The position numbers and the translations under genes were made by a program. 64,000 bases of DNA from Icerya purchasi. Taxonomy: Eukaryota; Arthropoda; Insecta; Hemiptera; Monophlebidae. Shown here piece by piece: positions 1 through 13,500 of the stretch (within the stretch, counting starts at the first letter, position 1; each line of letters starts with the position of its first letter). Location of the stretch: contig CM077115.1 in NCBI GenBank assembly GCA_039619475.1, forward strand, positions 496,517,352 through 496,581,351, read 5' to 3'. The notes under the pieces are model-generated. The model was given only the letters and a program-made list of their open reading frames with translations. It was not told the DNA's origin and did not search any database.

Positions 1-1322
1 TCTTTCGGCGTAAACATTTTTGATCTTCCTAACGTGCAGGGAACCTTTGACATACGTTGCATCAGTTCTGAGCGCTCAATGCGCATATCTGGATGCGGTG
101 TGAAAACTGAGCTGAGGTGTTCTGCAAATGCGTTTGCCTTATCCTTATCGGTTTTGGCCCAACTGTTGTCTACTTTTATGTTGAATTGTTCCTTTTCGTA
201 CTGTAGCAATTTCTTCGTATTGTTCCACAAGGCTGCGGTATCAGTGTTCATTGCTAACAGATTCCTTTGAGTCGTTTCGTTCTTATACAGGCTGATTTTG
301 GTTCTTAACGCATTTTGCAGAGTTGCATACTGTTTCTTTAACGATGGGTAGCGACTGCGCTGCCACTTCTTCCTGGCTGCCCTGGTTTTTTTAATTAACT
401 GTCTAATCTCGACCGGAATGAATCTGACTCGCCGTTTATCCGAGGTATAACTAGTCGAGTCATGGCAGGCGCGTACAATTAGATTGGTAAAATTTTTGAC
501 CGCTAGGTCTATGTCCTCTTTATTCTTTATTTTAATTCTTAAATTGATATTACTTTCGATTATGCTACAAAGGAGGTCCCAATTTGTGGACTTATTAACC
601 AGTCCTTGTTGGGTGGGTATACACCTCGGGCGTACGTCTACGACGGCAACAACTGGAATATGATCTGAAGAGAGGTCATTAACAGTACTACATTCTCTGC
701 TGTATCTTTGTAATCCACGGATGATAAAAAAATCCAATATGTCTGGAAGTCTATTATCATGCGCAGGCCAGTACGTGGGCGTCATTGGTGAAAGGACGGC
801 AAGTGAATTACTCCGTAGGCACCTATCAAGCTTCTTCCCAGCCCGATTAGTTAGCCTAGAACCCCACGCGAAGCTTTTCGCGTTATAGTCACCACCGCAT
901 ATGAACTTATTTCCTAAGTTGTTAAAAAGACTGTTGAGCTCCACGTCTGGTATTGCGAATCCTCCGTGGCAGTAAATTGCCGCCACGGCGATTTCACCTG
1001 CGAATGTTTCTATGTTCACGGCAACGACCTGATAGGCATATGTGCTTCGGGAAAAATTTTCATATTGCTTATATCCACTTTTGACCAATATCATGGAACC
1101 ACCGTGGGCCGTGCCATCAGGGTGGTGCGCAGTGTAGGCGTTATATCCGTTTAGCTTAAAGCTGTGACTTCTTACGAGATGCGTTTCCACGATCAGTACA
1201 ACGTCAACAGTATTAAGCTGAAGAAAAATCTCTAATTCTCCTTTCTTTGGAGCAATGCCATTGGCGTTCCATAGCATAATCACTAGTGACTGACGAGAGA
1301 TGTTATTTATTTCATTTATCAT
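1..1322 (-). CDS. LINE ORF2 (endonuclease, start of reverse transcriptase polyprotein), partial
   Basis: The frame from the ATG at 1322-1320 is open for 440 codons to the window edge. The N-terminal endonuclease nicks target DNA and the missing C-terminal RT copies the RNA. The four APE-type motifs are visible: WNANG near residue 18, VETH near 46, GGDYNAK near 146 and SSDH near 218. A basic linker follows (KKTRAARKKWQRS), then the region that precedes RT. Linker and endonuclease resemble the Jockey-like copy at 43942-48292. No catalytic residue looks lost, so this ORF could be functional. RT and the poly(A) tail are outside the window. Confidence 0.85.
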   Translation of the reverse strand, partial: MINEINNISRQSLVIMLWNANGIAPKKGELEIFLQLNTVDVVLIVETHLVRSHSFKLNGYNAYTAHHPDGTAHGGSMILVKSGYKQYENFSRSTYAYQVVAVNIETFAGEIAVAAIYCHGGFAIPDVELNSLFNNLGNKFICGGDYNAKSFAWGSRLTNRAGKKLDRCLRSNSLAVLSPMTPTYWPAHDNRLPDILDFFIIRGLQRYSRECSTVNDLSSDHIPVVAVVDVRPRCIPTQQGLVNKSTNWDLLCSIIESNINLRIKIKNKEDIDLAVKNFTNLIVRACHDSTSYTSDKRRVRFIPVEIRQLIKKTRAARKKWQRSRYPSLKKQYATLQNALRTKISLYKNETTQRNLLAMNTDTAALWNNTKKLLQYEKEQFNIKVDNSWAKTDKDKANAFAEHLSSVFTPHPDMRIERSELMQRMSKVPCTLGRSKMFTPK

Positions 1323-2776
1323 TAGGATAGTAGTTTTTCAATAACCTTAGTTAGTAAGGAGATTAATGGATTAATTACGCTTTTAAATTCGTTCAAAAAT
1401 GCAGATAGCATTGAGGACATATCAGCATTGTTTCTGTTGCTGTTATTACTGGCAGTGGTAATACCATCGTCGGTGTAGCAATTTTTACTGTTACTCAGAT
1501 GTCCTCTGCTGGATACATTATTTAGATCTAAATCTACGCGTTTAGCTTTAGCAACATTGGCATAAGTCCTATTATTATTTACTACACTAGAACAATTGTA
1601 ATCCCCACTTGCGGCATTGTAGGTATTTATTTGAGTGCTAGCGTAAGTTGATCGTAAATTCTTATAAAATGTAGTCTGCTGCTTGTACACCGAACATCCC
1701 CTGTAGCTCGCCGGATGATTTCCGTCACATAGCGCACAGATTGCTGGCACATCGACGCCTTTAGTACATGTTTTAGTGTCGTGCTTGCCTGCACATTTTA
1801 CACAACGAGGAGGAAGGTTACAGTAATTGGCCGTGTGACCAAACAGCTGACAGCGTCTACATTGTTTCAGCCTCGAGTCTTTTCTCGGTTCTTCCACCGC
1901 CACTACTGTATTCAATAAGCGCGTGATGTTGAAAATTTCGCCATTCTTTGGAGCAGGTATTAAGTCAACAAAAAACATTGGCAAGGGTTGCTTAGTTTTT
2001 CCTTTGAGAATATTAGTGATCCGAGCTACCACAAAACCTCTTGCCTCCAGCTCTGCTTTTAGTTCAGCTAGGTCAGTAGAACAGTGCAGGTTTCTTAACA
2101 CTACCCTGAACAGTTTATCCTCCTCTAGGGAGTAAGTATAATATAAATAATTACTATCTTTCATAGCCCTTATAAGGGTACGATAACTTAGTGGGTTAGA
2201 AGGTTTTATTGTCACTCCCGACAGCGTGGATTTAAGTGAAAATTCTATATCAGGTATCTTTAGTAGGAATTCTCTGAAGTTGGTGATATTTTGCACGTTT
2301 TTTACCATAATGGGTGGCGGTGGCCTGGCTCTCTTGTTGGAGTTAACCTCGTTAGACGCAGGCTCCGGGTTATTAGGATTAATATTAGTGACTTCCATTT
2401 CAGCGTCATTGTTATTACTACTGCTATTACCGTTATTGTTATTACTACTATTATTATTGATATCATCACTGTTTTCATTATCCAGAAATTGGAAAATATT
2501 ACGTTTAGTGTTTACTGGTTTAGCGTTATAAGAAGCGACAGATTTTACACTCTTAGCTACATGCTTAGGAGTTAGCCAATTTTCATCGCTTTCACTGGTA
2601 GTTGAATAGGACAATTGTCTTTTTATGGAATAGCTACCGGTAGCAGTTTTCCGCAACTGTACCGGGGTAACCGGTCGGGGTGGGTTTTTTGTTTTCATCG
2701 TTTTTACCGTTGACGTTGACGGTAACGTTAGCCGAGGTGGCTGCAAACAGCCGCTCAGAGGCTTATCGCGCGGCAT
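1322..2776 (-). CDS. LINE ORF1 gag-like nucleic-acid-binding protein with CCHC zinc knuckles
   Basis: 484 residues, uninterrupted. The first 120 residues are basic and Ser/Asn-rich, with an Asn/Ser run near residues 105-125 from AAT/AGT repeats. A middle region (about 155-300) has the RNA-binding fold typical of Jockey ORF1, followed by three knuckles near residues 308-365: CRRCQLFGHTANYC, CVKCAGKHDTKTC and CALCDGNHPASYRGC. The protein coats the retrotransposon RNA and is needed for its trafficking and for reverse transcription. The ATG at 2776 was chosen as the first in frame; an internal start is possible. Its stop overlaps the ORF2 start. Confidence 0.87.
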   Translation of the reverse strand: MPRDKPLSGCLQPPRLTLPSTSTVKTMKTKNPPRPVTPVQLRKTATGSYSIKRQLSYSTTSESDENWLTPKHVAKSVKSVASYNAKPVNTKRNIFQFLDNENSDDINNNSSNNNNGNSSSNNNDAEMEVTNINPNNPEPASNEVNSNKRARPPPPIMVKNVQNITNFREFLLKIPDIEFSLKSTLSGVTIKPSNPLSYRTLIRAMKDSNYLYYTYSLEEDKLFRVVLRNLHCSTDLAELKAELEARGFVVARITNILKGKTKQPLPMFFVDLIPAPKNGEIFNITRLLNTVVAVEEPRKDSRLKQCRRCQLFGHTANYCNLPPRCVKCAGKHDTKTCTKGVDVPAICALCDGNHPASYRGCSVYKQQTTFYKNLRSTYASTQINTYNAASGDYNCSSVVNNNRTYANVAKAKRVDLDLNNVSSRGHLSNSKNCYTDDGITTASNNSNRNNADMSSMLSAFLNEFKSVINPLISLLTKVIEKLLS

Positions 2777-3275
2777 TGTTCCGCGCGACAGTGCCCCGAG
2801 TACTGCAACTTAATTGAGGAGCGCACTGAGTGTAGTACTTTGACGTCGAACCTGGGATGTTTATAAGTTCTTTAACTGGCTGCACTGTCGAGCAATTCGG
2901 ACAGCGTGCCTTGGTAGCGGCGCAGTTACGCGGCGACGGTTACACGATCGGTTGTAAAGCGCGATGATAAGATAAGACAAACAATTAAGAACGGACTCAC
3001 CGAGACAAACAGCATCAGCGGAGCGGCATTCACAAGTTTGCTTATCAGCACGAACGCGATAGAACACAACAATTCAATACTGATAACGAACTTAAGTCAA
3101 ACAGTTATACCAGAAAAATACTCCGGATGCGAAGAGGTCATAAAAATAACTTTGTACATCAAGAAGATATGATAATATCGGCGTTTTAGACATTCGAACG
3201 GTGATTTCTCGCTAATTTAGTTTTATGCATATTTTATTAGGAGCTCATGAAAAACAGAGAATTTTATATTTTCAG

Positions 3276-3455
3276 GCATACGGCAAAACTTACAGTACAT
3301 CGCAGATTTGGGATTCGACTATGTTTGGTTAAATCCATTTCATCCGTCACCAAATCAAGACAACGGATACGACATATCAAACTTTACTGCTATTGATCCG
3401 ATATACGGAACGATGAATGATTTTGATAGCTTGATATTGGAAATGAAAAAGCTAG
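3276..3455 (+). CDS. Maltase exon A (start of the TIM barrel)
   Basis: Acceptor TTTTCAG ends at 3275; donor GTATAA begins at 3456. The exon starts in phase with 2 nt of a split codon and ends with 1 nt. The translation contains LGFDYVWLNPFHPSP and NGYDISNF, the typical early GH13 maltase strand-helix region with the Asn/Tyr/Asp loop that lines the substrate pocket. Confidence 0.9.
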
Positions 3456-6400
3456 GTATAATTGAATTTAGCGTTTTTTTTTTTTTTTCTGTAGAAGATT
3501 AAATAAGAATATGTGAAAAGTAAAAACGAACTTATCGTTGGGAAAATTAACGTGTTCATGTTGCACATAATACAGAAATCGAATTTTAATGCCAAATTTT
3601 ACGCTTTATTGTAACGTTTAATGTAACTTAACTTTATTGTCTTCTTCTATTCTTGCAAATCTTGGAACACTATGATCTTATAGCGGTAGGAGCAACTCTT
3701 ATAAAAATTGGCACCTAATCGATTTGAACTTGTAGAAGGTTTAAGAAAAAAAAAATTGTTTACGCCATTTGTGCACATTTGTGGAGAAGATGTTATTAGG
3801 TTGAAAAAGTCTGGCAAAAAGGTGTAAAAATCAAACCAATTATTTCTGGCTATTAACCAAATCACATCGTTCTTTTTTACTTTCTTATTCGATATCGCTT
3901 AGTAAAGAAAGAAAGAAATAGTCTGTAATATATGAAAATTCAATAAATATTTCGAAAGTGAGGAAAAATTATTTAATATACAAATGTAATTAAAAACTGT
4001 AAAATAAAATAAGAAAAAATAAAAAAGGGCTATTATTTATGAATGCAATAAAAATAAAGAAAATAGTTTTCGTCGAATTAATATGTTTTCTAAAGAAGTG
4101 GAACAAAAGCATTCGTCTAAAATTAGACATTGTAAAATTTTCCTTATTTGATAGATTTTTGCAAAAATTATTTCCTTATTTTTACAGGAATTAATAAATA
4201 ATCGTTTTTTAAACTTTTTTTTTTATATTATTTAATGTTTATGTATTCCGGATACGCTGCTAGATGTTCATTAAGAAAAATGAAAATAATCAAACTTAAT
4301 CATGTATATTTCAGGACTGAAATTTATGATGGATTTTGTGCCTAATCATTGTAGCAGTGATCATATTTGGTTTCAAAAATCGAAAGAAAGCATTGAACCT
4401 TACAAGGATTATTTCATATGGAAAGATCCAAAAGGATACGATCAAAATGGAAAACCGATTCCTCCTAATAACTGGGTAGAGTATCAGGCATAATTAATTA
4501 CCTTTGCAGATTACGTACTATGTGTACTGATCAGTAAGCGACCCTCTGCACTGGTCGTACACGGAATAATGGTTGATTGTCTTCTTTTTTTATTTTTATT
4601 TTATGGACACGTCAGCGCAAGACATTCACCCACTACAAAAAATTAGAGGAATAGAACGACATATGTAATGACAGGTTATATTAAAAAACGATCAGAGACA
4701 GAAGAAATGAAGGCGGCTAGCTAACAAGTGAACAACAGAAGGAGATGGAAAATCGAGAATGTAGAGAGCACTGTAAGGAGTAGCGATGCCAAGGCTAAGC
4801 AAATTTGAATAAAATATCGCGTATTGTGAGGAAATAAAGGAACATTCGAATAGAACAATTGGCGTTTATATGTGTAGTGTCACTAGTGTGCCCCCGAACG
4901 CATTGTGTGCACTTGGCCGGTAGGAAATTTTGCGTTCGCTTGAGAAATCGGTCCACGCTTGCAGGACCCTGAGGCGGGCTTAAAAAAAAAAAAGTAAAAA
5001 GATAGTAACTACTGGAAGAGGGCTGGAATAATTTGCAGGTTTGTATGATGTACTTAAGCTAATGTTGGAACTTACTATCAACTAACTATTTAATATAATA
5101 AGCGTTTGGGATTGATTTGTTGGTACTGGAATAGTATTCTTAAGTTATATTTTGAAAACAGGTGTGAAATTATTGGTAATATATGATTAGAGAGCAGAGA
5201 GAAAACCTGCGTTCTTGGAAGTCTATGACGTCACAACCCTAAAACCTTGTGCATGGTGCAGAAACTAACCCAAGTATTTTCACAGACTTCCAATAATGCA
5301 GGTTTTCTTTCTACTTTAGGGGAAGACAGATGATTAAAATTAATCAACCTTCCAGTAGGATCCGCGTTATTTGCTGACGACTTCAATATTTTCGTAAATT
5401 GTAATAACCCCTCAGTTGAACAGTCAGTACCGCAAGAAACCACAAATCGGGTACAAGAATGTTTCACCCGCAATGGATTAAAACTTTCACTAACTAAAAC
5501 CACTGCTGTACATTTCTGTAGGATTCGTAAATGTAATCACGAGCTACAAATTGTATCGGACAATTCTTTAATTCCAACTGCTCGTACAGGTCGTTACTTG
5601 GGACTCATACATGATGAAAAACTGAATTGGAGAGACCAAATAAGTTATCTTAAGGAATCCTGTGCACGAAAAGTCAACCTAATGAAGAAACTGGCGCATA
5701 ACTCAAACGGTGCCGACCAAACACTCTCTAATTTAAATTTATCAAGCGTTCACAAAATGTGACTATGGTTATCCGATTTACGCATCAGCCAATTCGGGCA
5801 CAAAATCAAATCTTGGCACAATACAAAACACTGCTGTTAGACTAGCAACAGGAGCATTACGGACATCGCCAGTACAGAGTTTACACTGCGAAGCGTCAAT
5901 GTGGCCATTAAGCTTCTACTGGAAATATATTCTCATGAAGTTTCACACGCATTTATAGTCAGTTCCAAATTTGCCAGGCCCTGTACAAATAAATACCAAA
6001 ATTTCATCGCCATACGTACAATATATGTTGTATCACCAAACCAATGGCATCACACAGTCCCTCAACATTCAACATGTCAAGCCAATGTCCAACCTGCAAT
6101 ATCTCCGTGGCCTGACAATCCATTCCGAACCAATTTAACACTTACGAACATGGACCGAAACAATACAGATCATTTGTCTAAGGCGCACACCGACCTCTTA
6201 AAGAAATTTTCTAATCATCACATCTTATATACAGAAGGGTCCAAACAATCAAGCTTTGTAGGGTGTTCAGTTACTATTGAATCAGGTGTAATCGTTCGCT
6301 ACTTATTGCATCCATATTTTTCAATATTATCAGCGGAGCTATACAGCTTATTATTGGGCACCCAGGAAGCTTTTCGAAAAACGTTCTAAAAGTACTGATC

Positions 6401-7315
6401 TGTTCGGATTCTTTGGCAGCCATCACAAGCATTCAAAATACTCCTAAAAGAACGCAATATCCGATAGCCAAGATCATAGTTAAAATCCTACAGAACACGC
6501 CAAGCACTCAGATCACATTCACATGGATACCGAGTGATTCTGGAATAATCAGAAACCATGTAGCAGACCAGGCGGCGAAGATGATGCCATATGCACCAAT
6601 ACCAGTGCCGCAAAAGAACTTTACGAAACACGTCATGACAACCCTCGACAAGCATAGCAGCAACAGTGATGGAATACTCCGACCACACGACGAAACTATG
6701 AGCAGTCCAACTTCGCCATCGTAGACATTAAACTATTATTTGCAGACTGCGCATAGGCCACACTATCCTAACACACGGTCATCTTTTTCGAAATCTTCCT
6801 CGACCAATACCTGTCATACTCAAACAACAGTTAACCCGCCAGTACTCGCTAGGCATAGCAGGACGCCAATACTCGCGCATGAGATTTTCTCTCACATAGG
6901 ATTTCTGTGCAAGCTCTACTCAGTTTTTGAACAGGCTGGTTGAAAATAATTGCCTGTTCTTTCATCATTTTCTTCTTTTACTTTTTCACTATAATTTTAC
7001 TTTCCAACTTCCAAAAATGAATGCTTTGAAGACTATTTTTAGTTAATTTTCTTCAATCGGTACCGGTAGGTATACTTAGAAACGCAATAATCTATGTCGT
7101 ATGAGAATAATAAATACGGCCGAGTCGTGAAATATTCCTCTGTTCTTCAAAAATAAATTAACTTAAAAAACAACATAACTAAAATAGTATTTATTTACGT
7201 ATATTAATATAAATTTTATTATCATCTCCCGTTCACATTAATACTTTGAAGTGCTTCAAAAACTATCTAATATCTTGAGAAATTCGCTACTCTATTCTCC
7301 GGCAATCAAAGAGTG

Positions 7316-7349
<34 letters not shown>

Positions 7350-10300
7350 TCAGGTCCTTTGGTTTTTATCATCTGGAACTGTACACCTTAACGATCTGAA
7401 TTTTATTTAGCTTTTTCTTCGAATAATCTTTATTGAAATATGTCAATCCGCATAAAATATTAATTTTTTAACTTTAAAATAGTCAACTTATTACACTTCT
7501 GATTTTTATTTTATCACATGAAGTGAACCACCAAATTTTTAAAATCTGCAAATCAATTAAATTATACAAACGTCGAGGCCGTTTCCTAACCTGATATGAA
7601 TGTGGACACTTGAAATTTCAAGCAGATTATAGTAAAGTCAATTAGATGAATATAGGTTTTTCTATTTCATTTGAAATATGAATTTCAGTTATGCGCGTAT
7701 GGCGGTACAGCTTGGCTGTGGGTTGAATCAAGAAAGCAGTTTTATTATCGCGTATTTAGCGATGGTCAGCCGGAATTAAATTTACGTAATCCTCTCGTAA
7801 TCGAAGAGTTAAAGGTAGGGTATAGTATAATAATAATTTCAAATTATCCAAACTTACGTGTTCCTTGTTTACATTTCTTTTTGTTAATTTAGTTATTGTT
7901 CTATGTGTAATTGTTTCATACAAGGATAATTTCATTTACGCATAGTATGTTTAAACACCTTAAACACTTTAAATAAGAAATGTAGTTTCTCTCGCAATCT
8001 TTAAATCTGAAGTTAATTTGCAAAATTGCTCTATCATCATTTCGGTATGATGAAAGATAATCTAAAACGGTATAATGGGATTTCCAAAACTTTTGTGCCA
8101 ATAATTCAATTCGTCACAGAGTTTCCGTTTTAAAAGATTAAAACATGGATAACATTCATTTGATCATAATTCATTACCCTTTTAAGAACATAACGTGAAT
8201 CGTCTTATATTTCTCATGATTGCTCCTTTCACGGCGAAGTTTTTGTTAATGCATAAAAAACGGTGTACTCTAGGTCGTAAGTAATTATCGAATTTATCTC
8301 TAATGCTGACTTTATTTTATCCAGTTTCTATCACTCTTACTCGCAGACTTAACTATGAGTTCCGAACTAAAATTTGCAATATAGTAGATTTATTTAAATC
8401 CTAGATAAGGCCCCTCTTCTGTCGTAAACCATATATATATATATATATTTATATAGTCGTAGTTTTATTATATCGCGCTTAGATAGGATTACCTACAACA
8501 AAAACTGCTATATATAGTTGAAACTGATTCCGCTTCCAACGGAAATGCTATTCCTTTAATGGCATAGTTTATTAACTCTGCTTCCAACGTGGCCACTATT
8601 CCGTTAAATAATCTTCACTTCTTTTAATATTATTTAAATGGATATAATCTTAAATTTTTTTTAAAGTATTAAATGCTTCATTAAATCGTTCAATATATTA
8701 TTGATGAGATTATCTTACTAATTTTAAATACATAATTTCAAATGTTCATACTACGAGTATTCAAATATATATCTATATATATATTATATTTTAATTTATT
8801 CTTTCTTTACACTATATGAAACGAATAATTAATGAAATAAAGAAATTACTAAATGAAATAATGAAATAAAATATGAATAATTTCAAAGAAAGAATATAAA
8901 ATTAAAAACGTCAAGTGCCTTAGTAACCGTTATATCAGCAGCCAGTAATAATTTAATGCGCGTTGTCTAGAAATAGCGTAAGCCGGAAGTAATAGTTAAA
9001 TTTAAATTATTTAAAAAATAAATATACACAGTCTTTCACCTGATATACATTTCAGCAGTCTGCGATTGTAAGTGAGTTCGAATTATTTAACAATCAATCA
9101 ACACTATATGCAGACTAGTGTGTACACTACAATATATATATATGTATATACATTTGTATTATATACGTAACGTAAAATGAATTCCACGATCGTGACAAGA
9201 ACATTGTGGACTTTAAGATTTTTCATTCGGCCGCCTATATTTTCCTAAAATTTTCTACTATCCAATTATATAAAATTAGGAGTAATAAATGATATCTCTC
9301 AACATGCACTTCTTGAATATACATATATATTGATACGGATTCGGCACTTTTGGCGCTATCTTTTATTCGACGTTCGAGCTAGAAATTATTCTTCGATTTA
9401 TTCATTAATTCTCGGCTTCTCGAACGTCGATATATTTTACATCGCCGCTTTATCGTATCTTGGTTGCTTATTTAGCCGATACCAAAAATCCCCGAGTTTG
9501 GTGGCGTGATAGTCGAGTACACGATCGTGCTGGGGTAGGGACGCTATAGTGTCTGGGTGGTAGTGGTCAGCAGCTAAGACAATGATATGCGTGTGCGGCC
9601 AGAAGCGCTGAATAAGATGTACCGAGTAATGTCGAGTGGCAAGAATATTATAAAAGACAGGCAGGGTAATTAACGCGGTAGTATTATAAAGGCATTCTAG
9701 AAAAATCGGTGTTCATAATATTAATTGATAAGGTACCGGGTGGTAATTTCAGCGATTCGACTATGTCGTTCGGTAAAAGCCCATCGTGTACCGAAATCTT
9801 CGTTCCTGCATCTTGAACTATAATTCGATATATTATTAATTCGTTGTTCACTCGTATTATAATTTCCATCGGAGAGTGTGTTCGGTCGACCATTAATCTC
9901 GGTATCTAGTCGTCGTTCCGTTTACCTTTGTTATATGTCAGCCTTTCGCCACGCTGCACGTTTAGGAATTTTTGTTTTAATTAGTCAATTCGTCTTTTAT
10001 TACCATTTACTAGTCTATACCGAATTTTTTCTTACGCATTTGTTACGCGCTCTCGTCGCTTTGTTTGTAATTTTTTTGTTGAATATAGACGCGTTTTTAT
10101 AAAAAGGTTCCATGATTGGACACGTGGTAGGGCCCGTGACGTCTTCGCTTGGGACAAACTACCGCCTTCGGACGGCGGTTTCGCAATAAAAAAATTTTTT
10201 AATCTAGAAAATTTGTTTTCAATTTTTTTTTCTTCGCGTTCTTTCTGAAAGCTTAATGTTCTGCCGTTACTAGAGCTTCCTGGTAATGGTAGCCGTTACT

Positions 10301-10464
10301 TGCCACTGGCGTACGGTACATCTTCTTTTATTTTTTATTTCTTCATTTTTCTACGTAAAGTTTGATCAATATTGGAAAAGAGGATGCCGACTCCCAAAGA
10401 AAAGAGAAGGATTGAGTCATATCAACTGGCGCTCCAAAAAAGGGACCAATAGTCCGAGTCCTAT

Positions 10465-10500
<36 letters not shown>

Positions 10501-13500
10501 GTATTTGTTAGTTGTTATGAGTGGCTTCACATTCATATTTATCATCTTTTTGTATGGATATTCTTTAATCATCGCTATCGTTTTTTAAGTTTTTCTTTAC
10601 TTTCCATCGTTTTCATACTGTTTTTTTTTTTTTTTTTTTTACGCCATGTACAGACTTATGGCTAGAGGCGTGAGAACTGTTTGGATTTAAATTAGGGAGT
10701 AGAGACTGGTAGCTTGCAAGAAGCAGAAGAGTTTGTATGTTTTGGTATCATTGTCTGAACGTAGAGATTCAAAAGATTCGTTTTGGATGTATAGGTCTCT
10801 TTGGGTTTGAAATTTTGGACAATCGATTAGTATGTGTTTGATGGAGATGGGAACTGTGCAGGGTTCACATATAGGTCGAGGTTGTTTGTTTGATATATAA
10901 CCGTGAGTGAGAGCTGAGTGACCTGCTCTTAGTCTGAATAATACGACTTCGTTTTTTTTTTCTAGATTTTTGATATGAAGTTTGCCAAACATCTACGGTT
11001 TTCTTTATGGTTTTTAGTTTGCTTGTGTCTGGGATCTGATTCCAGTGTTGTTGGAAGGATTTATATGCGACGGATTTACTGGATATTTTCAAGTCCGAAA
11101 GAGGAACTGGAACGTTTGGAATTGGGGAGATGATCAAGGACCGTTTTGCTATTTCGTCTGCTTTCTTCATACTGTTTATTTAATCAATGAACTGTACCTT
11201 CTTACCCATTTGATCGTCGGAACTTTTCTATTACACATACATTCATTATTAAAATATTCTAATTAAATATTTAATACACGGCGTAATTACTTAATTGCAT
11301 AATCAAATACTTCAAATACATCATTTTACAATGCTCCATATTGAATGTAACATTTTTACACAGTTTTAAAATTAAATACTAAATATGTATTATAATATAT
11401 TAAAGATTACAAAATAATCCGAACATTATCCACAATTCACCAACAAACCAAAAGAGGAACGAATGAAGTTAATTTGAAAATTTTGATTTCAAGTTTTTGC
11501 CGCTCAACACGGTTCCATTGCAGTTTTCGATTAAAATGATGCTGGAAACAGACTTTAGCTTCAATGAAACATACATCTTGATACTTAACATAAACAATTT
11601 GAAAATTCTCAGTTTCACCCCTTTCTTTATTGAAGCTCCTGTAGCGATTCACCGGGATTGCACATACTTCAAATCAAATCAAATTATATATTTATTTATA
11701 AGCGCTCGACTTCTAGGTCATTTGCGTCCCCTATACATTACAATTCTAAACAGAAAGTATTATCTTTTACAAAATTACACACTTTAGAAATCAAATCAAA
11801 TCAAAAAAGAAAAACAAAAAATAATAATAATTACAAATAATTCTTCAATACCTTAAACTAAAAATCATATCTTCTGGAAAAGGTTTACCGCTTTTAAGAA
11901 TCTAAACGTCTTTTGGACTGCAGCTTCATCATTACCAAGCTCCTCTTCCATAGTAATTCTTCTTATCTGTGCGGATGAGAAAGCTTCCTCACGCTCCTTG
12001 TTCAGTTTTGGACATGCGGAGATGACATGGTCAATGGACGGACTTTGAATACCACAAAACACACATGATGGTGGAAGGTCACTTTACAGTAAATGTCCGT
12101 GTGTTAGTTTTGGATTCTGCTTAATACAATTTCTTCTCGCCTGTTTACACGGCGTGATGTTTCCCAATGTTCTAGTTCAACTTTAATTTGCCGTAACTTG
12201 TTATTCGATTGGGTATCCCATATGTTTTGAGCGGCGTCCTTGATTGCGGTCATTAACTGTTTTTTTTCATTTAATAAGTCTTCTTCGTGTGCTGTTGAAG
12301 TCCGTGTAATATCAATCAAAGGGCGGATTTGTAGGTTCGGGTGGAGTGGCAGTAAGTCCATTTATGTGTAGGTAATTGATGTAGTCAATACACCTAACTC
12401 CAAACGGTTTGTTTCTATCGCGGTAGATTTGAATGGAACGTTTTTTAGTCATTTATATGACACCTGTTGCCGCTGATTTTCACATAATATTTCAGTGCTA
12501 ATAACATTCGCCGGTGTTTAAGTGGCATCATGTTTGTTTCCACCTGCAAACTACTAACTGGACTGGTACAGAACGCCCCGCTGCTTATTCTGAGTGCGTT
12601 ATTCTGAATTGCATTCTTAAGTGTACTTTCCGCCGCTGTGGCGTATGCAATCGCACCGTAGTCCATTATTGATCTGACATGAGTTATAGTCGTAAGAGCA
12701 TACTTCTGTCAGATCTCCACGATTTACCATGCAGCATTTTTAGAAAATTAAGAGCTTTTGTGTACCTCCGTTTCGTATCTTCTATGTGTGGCTTCCAGCT
12801 TAATTTGTGGTCGAATATGAGCCCCAAAAAAGTCGTTTTGTATTTTTTTTTTTTAACCCCCCCCTTGGGTTTGCTACCAGAGAGCATTAGCCCAGAAAAA
12901 AGGAATAGATACATGGAATAGAATAGAAATTATATTTTTATTCTGTCGACAATGGAATCAAGGAACACCCCTAGGACAGGAACAACAGAGATAGTAAGTA
13001 GAGAAAGAACATAAGAGGCGTTGAAAGGAGCAGGAAGACCAAGCTTTAAAAGATGATAATAAAGTAACTCACGCTCGCGAGATAAACCGGAGCACTCGAA
13101 GAGCACGTGATTTGCATCGCAAACATACTGGGAACCTTCAGGATCCAATGGACAAAAAGGAGATACAGCCAAAGAGAAGCGATTTAGTGAAGAAGGAAGG
13201 GGACTATGCGAGAAACGGAGGCGAGATAATTTAGTAATTATGGACCGACGCAAACTGGGAAACTCATAGAACCAAGGACGAGGAGGAGGAACAGGACTAA
13301 TCAAGAGATAAAAGGAATTAGGATTAGCGAAAAGAGATACATAAACAGAATGCCAAAGTTGTTAGTTATGAATGTATCTTTCAGTTTTAGCTTAATTTCG
13401 CGCACTGGAGTACTCTTAGTAAAATTCACTATACAGGATTTGCTGGTGGAAAAATGTATATTCTTTGCAATTCCCCACTTTACAATTGCCGTTATAATAT

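Larger units (their letters stand above)
1..3120 (-). mobile_element. Jockey-clade non-LTR retrotransposon, 5' portion (3' end lies beyond the window start)
   Basis: Read on the minus strand this is a 5' UTR (about 3120-2777), an ORF1 gag-like protein with three zinc knuckles, and an ORF2 with an apurinic-type endonuclease that runs off the window edge. The ORF1 stop and ORF2 start overlap as TAATG at 1324-1320, a coupled arrangement known in Jockey-type elements. Both ORFs are free of stops here, so the copy is young. The 5' boundary near 3120 is a guess from where coding-like GC content falls; no target duplication can be tested because the 3' end is missing. It lies upstream of the first visible maltase exon, so it probably sits in an intron of that gene. 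Confidence 0.85.

Noticed and set aside
2226..2575. Plus-strand Leu/Ile-rich frames over the Jockey ORF1
   Set aside because: They are the antisense of the Asn/Ser repeat in ORF1 and have no independent support.
9684..10102. Frames in the solo-LTR-like repeat as host genes
   Set aside because: No motif, and the region is a dispersed repeat.
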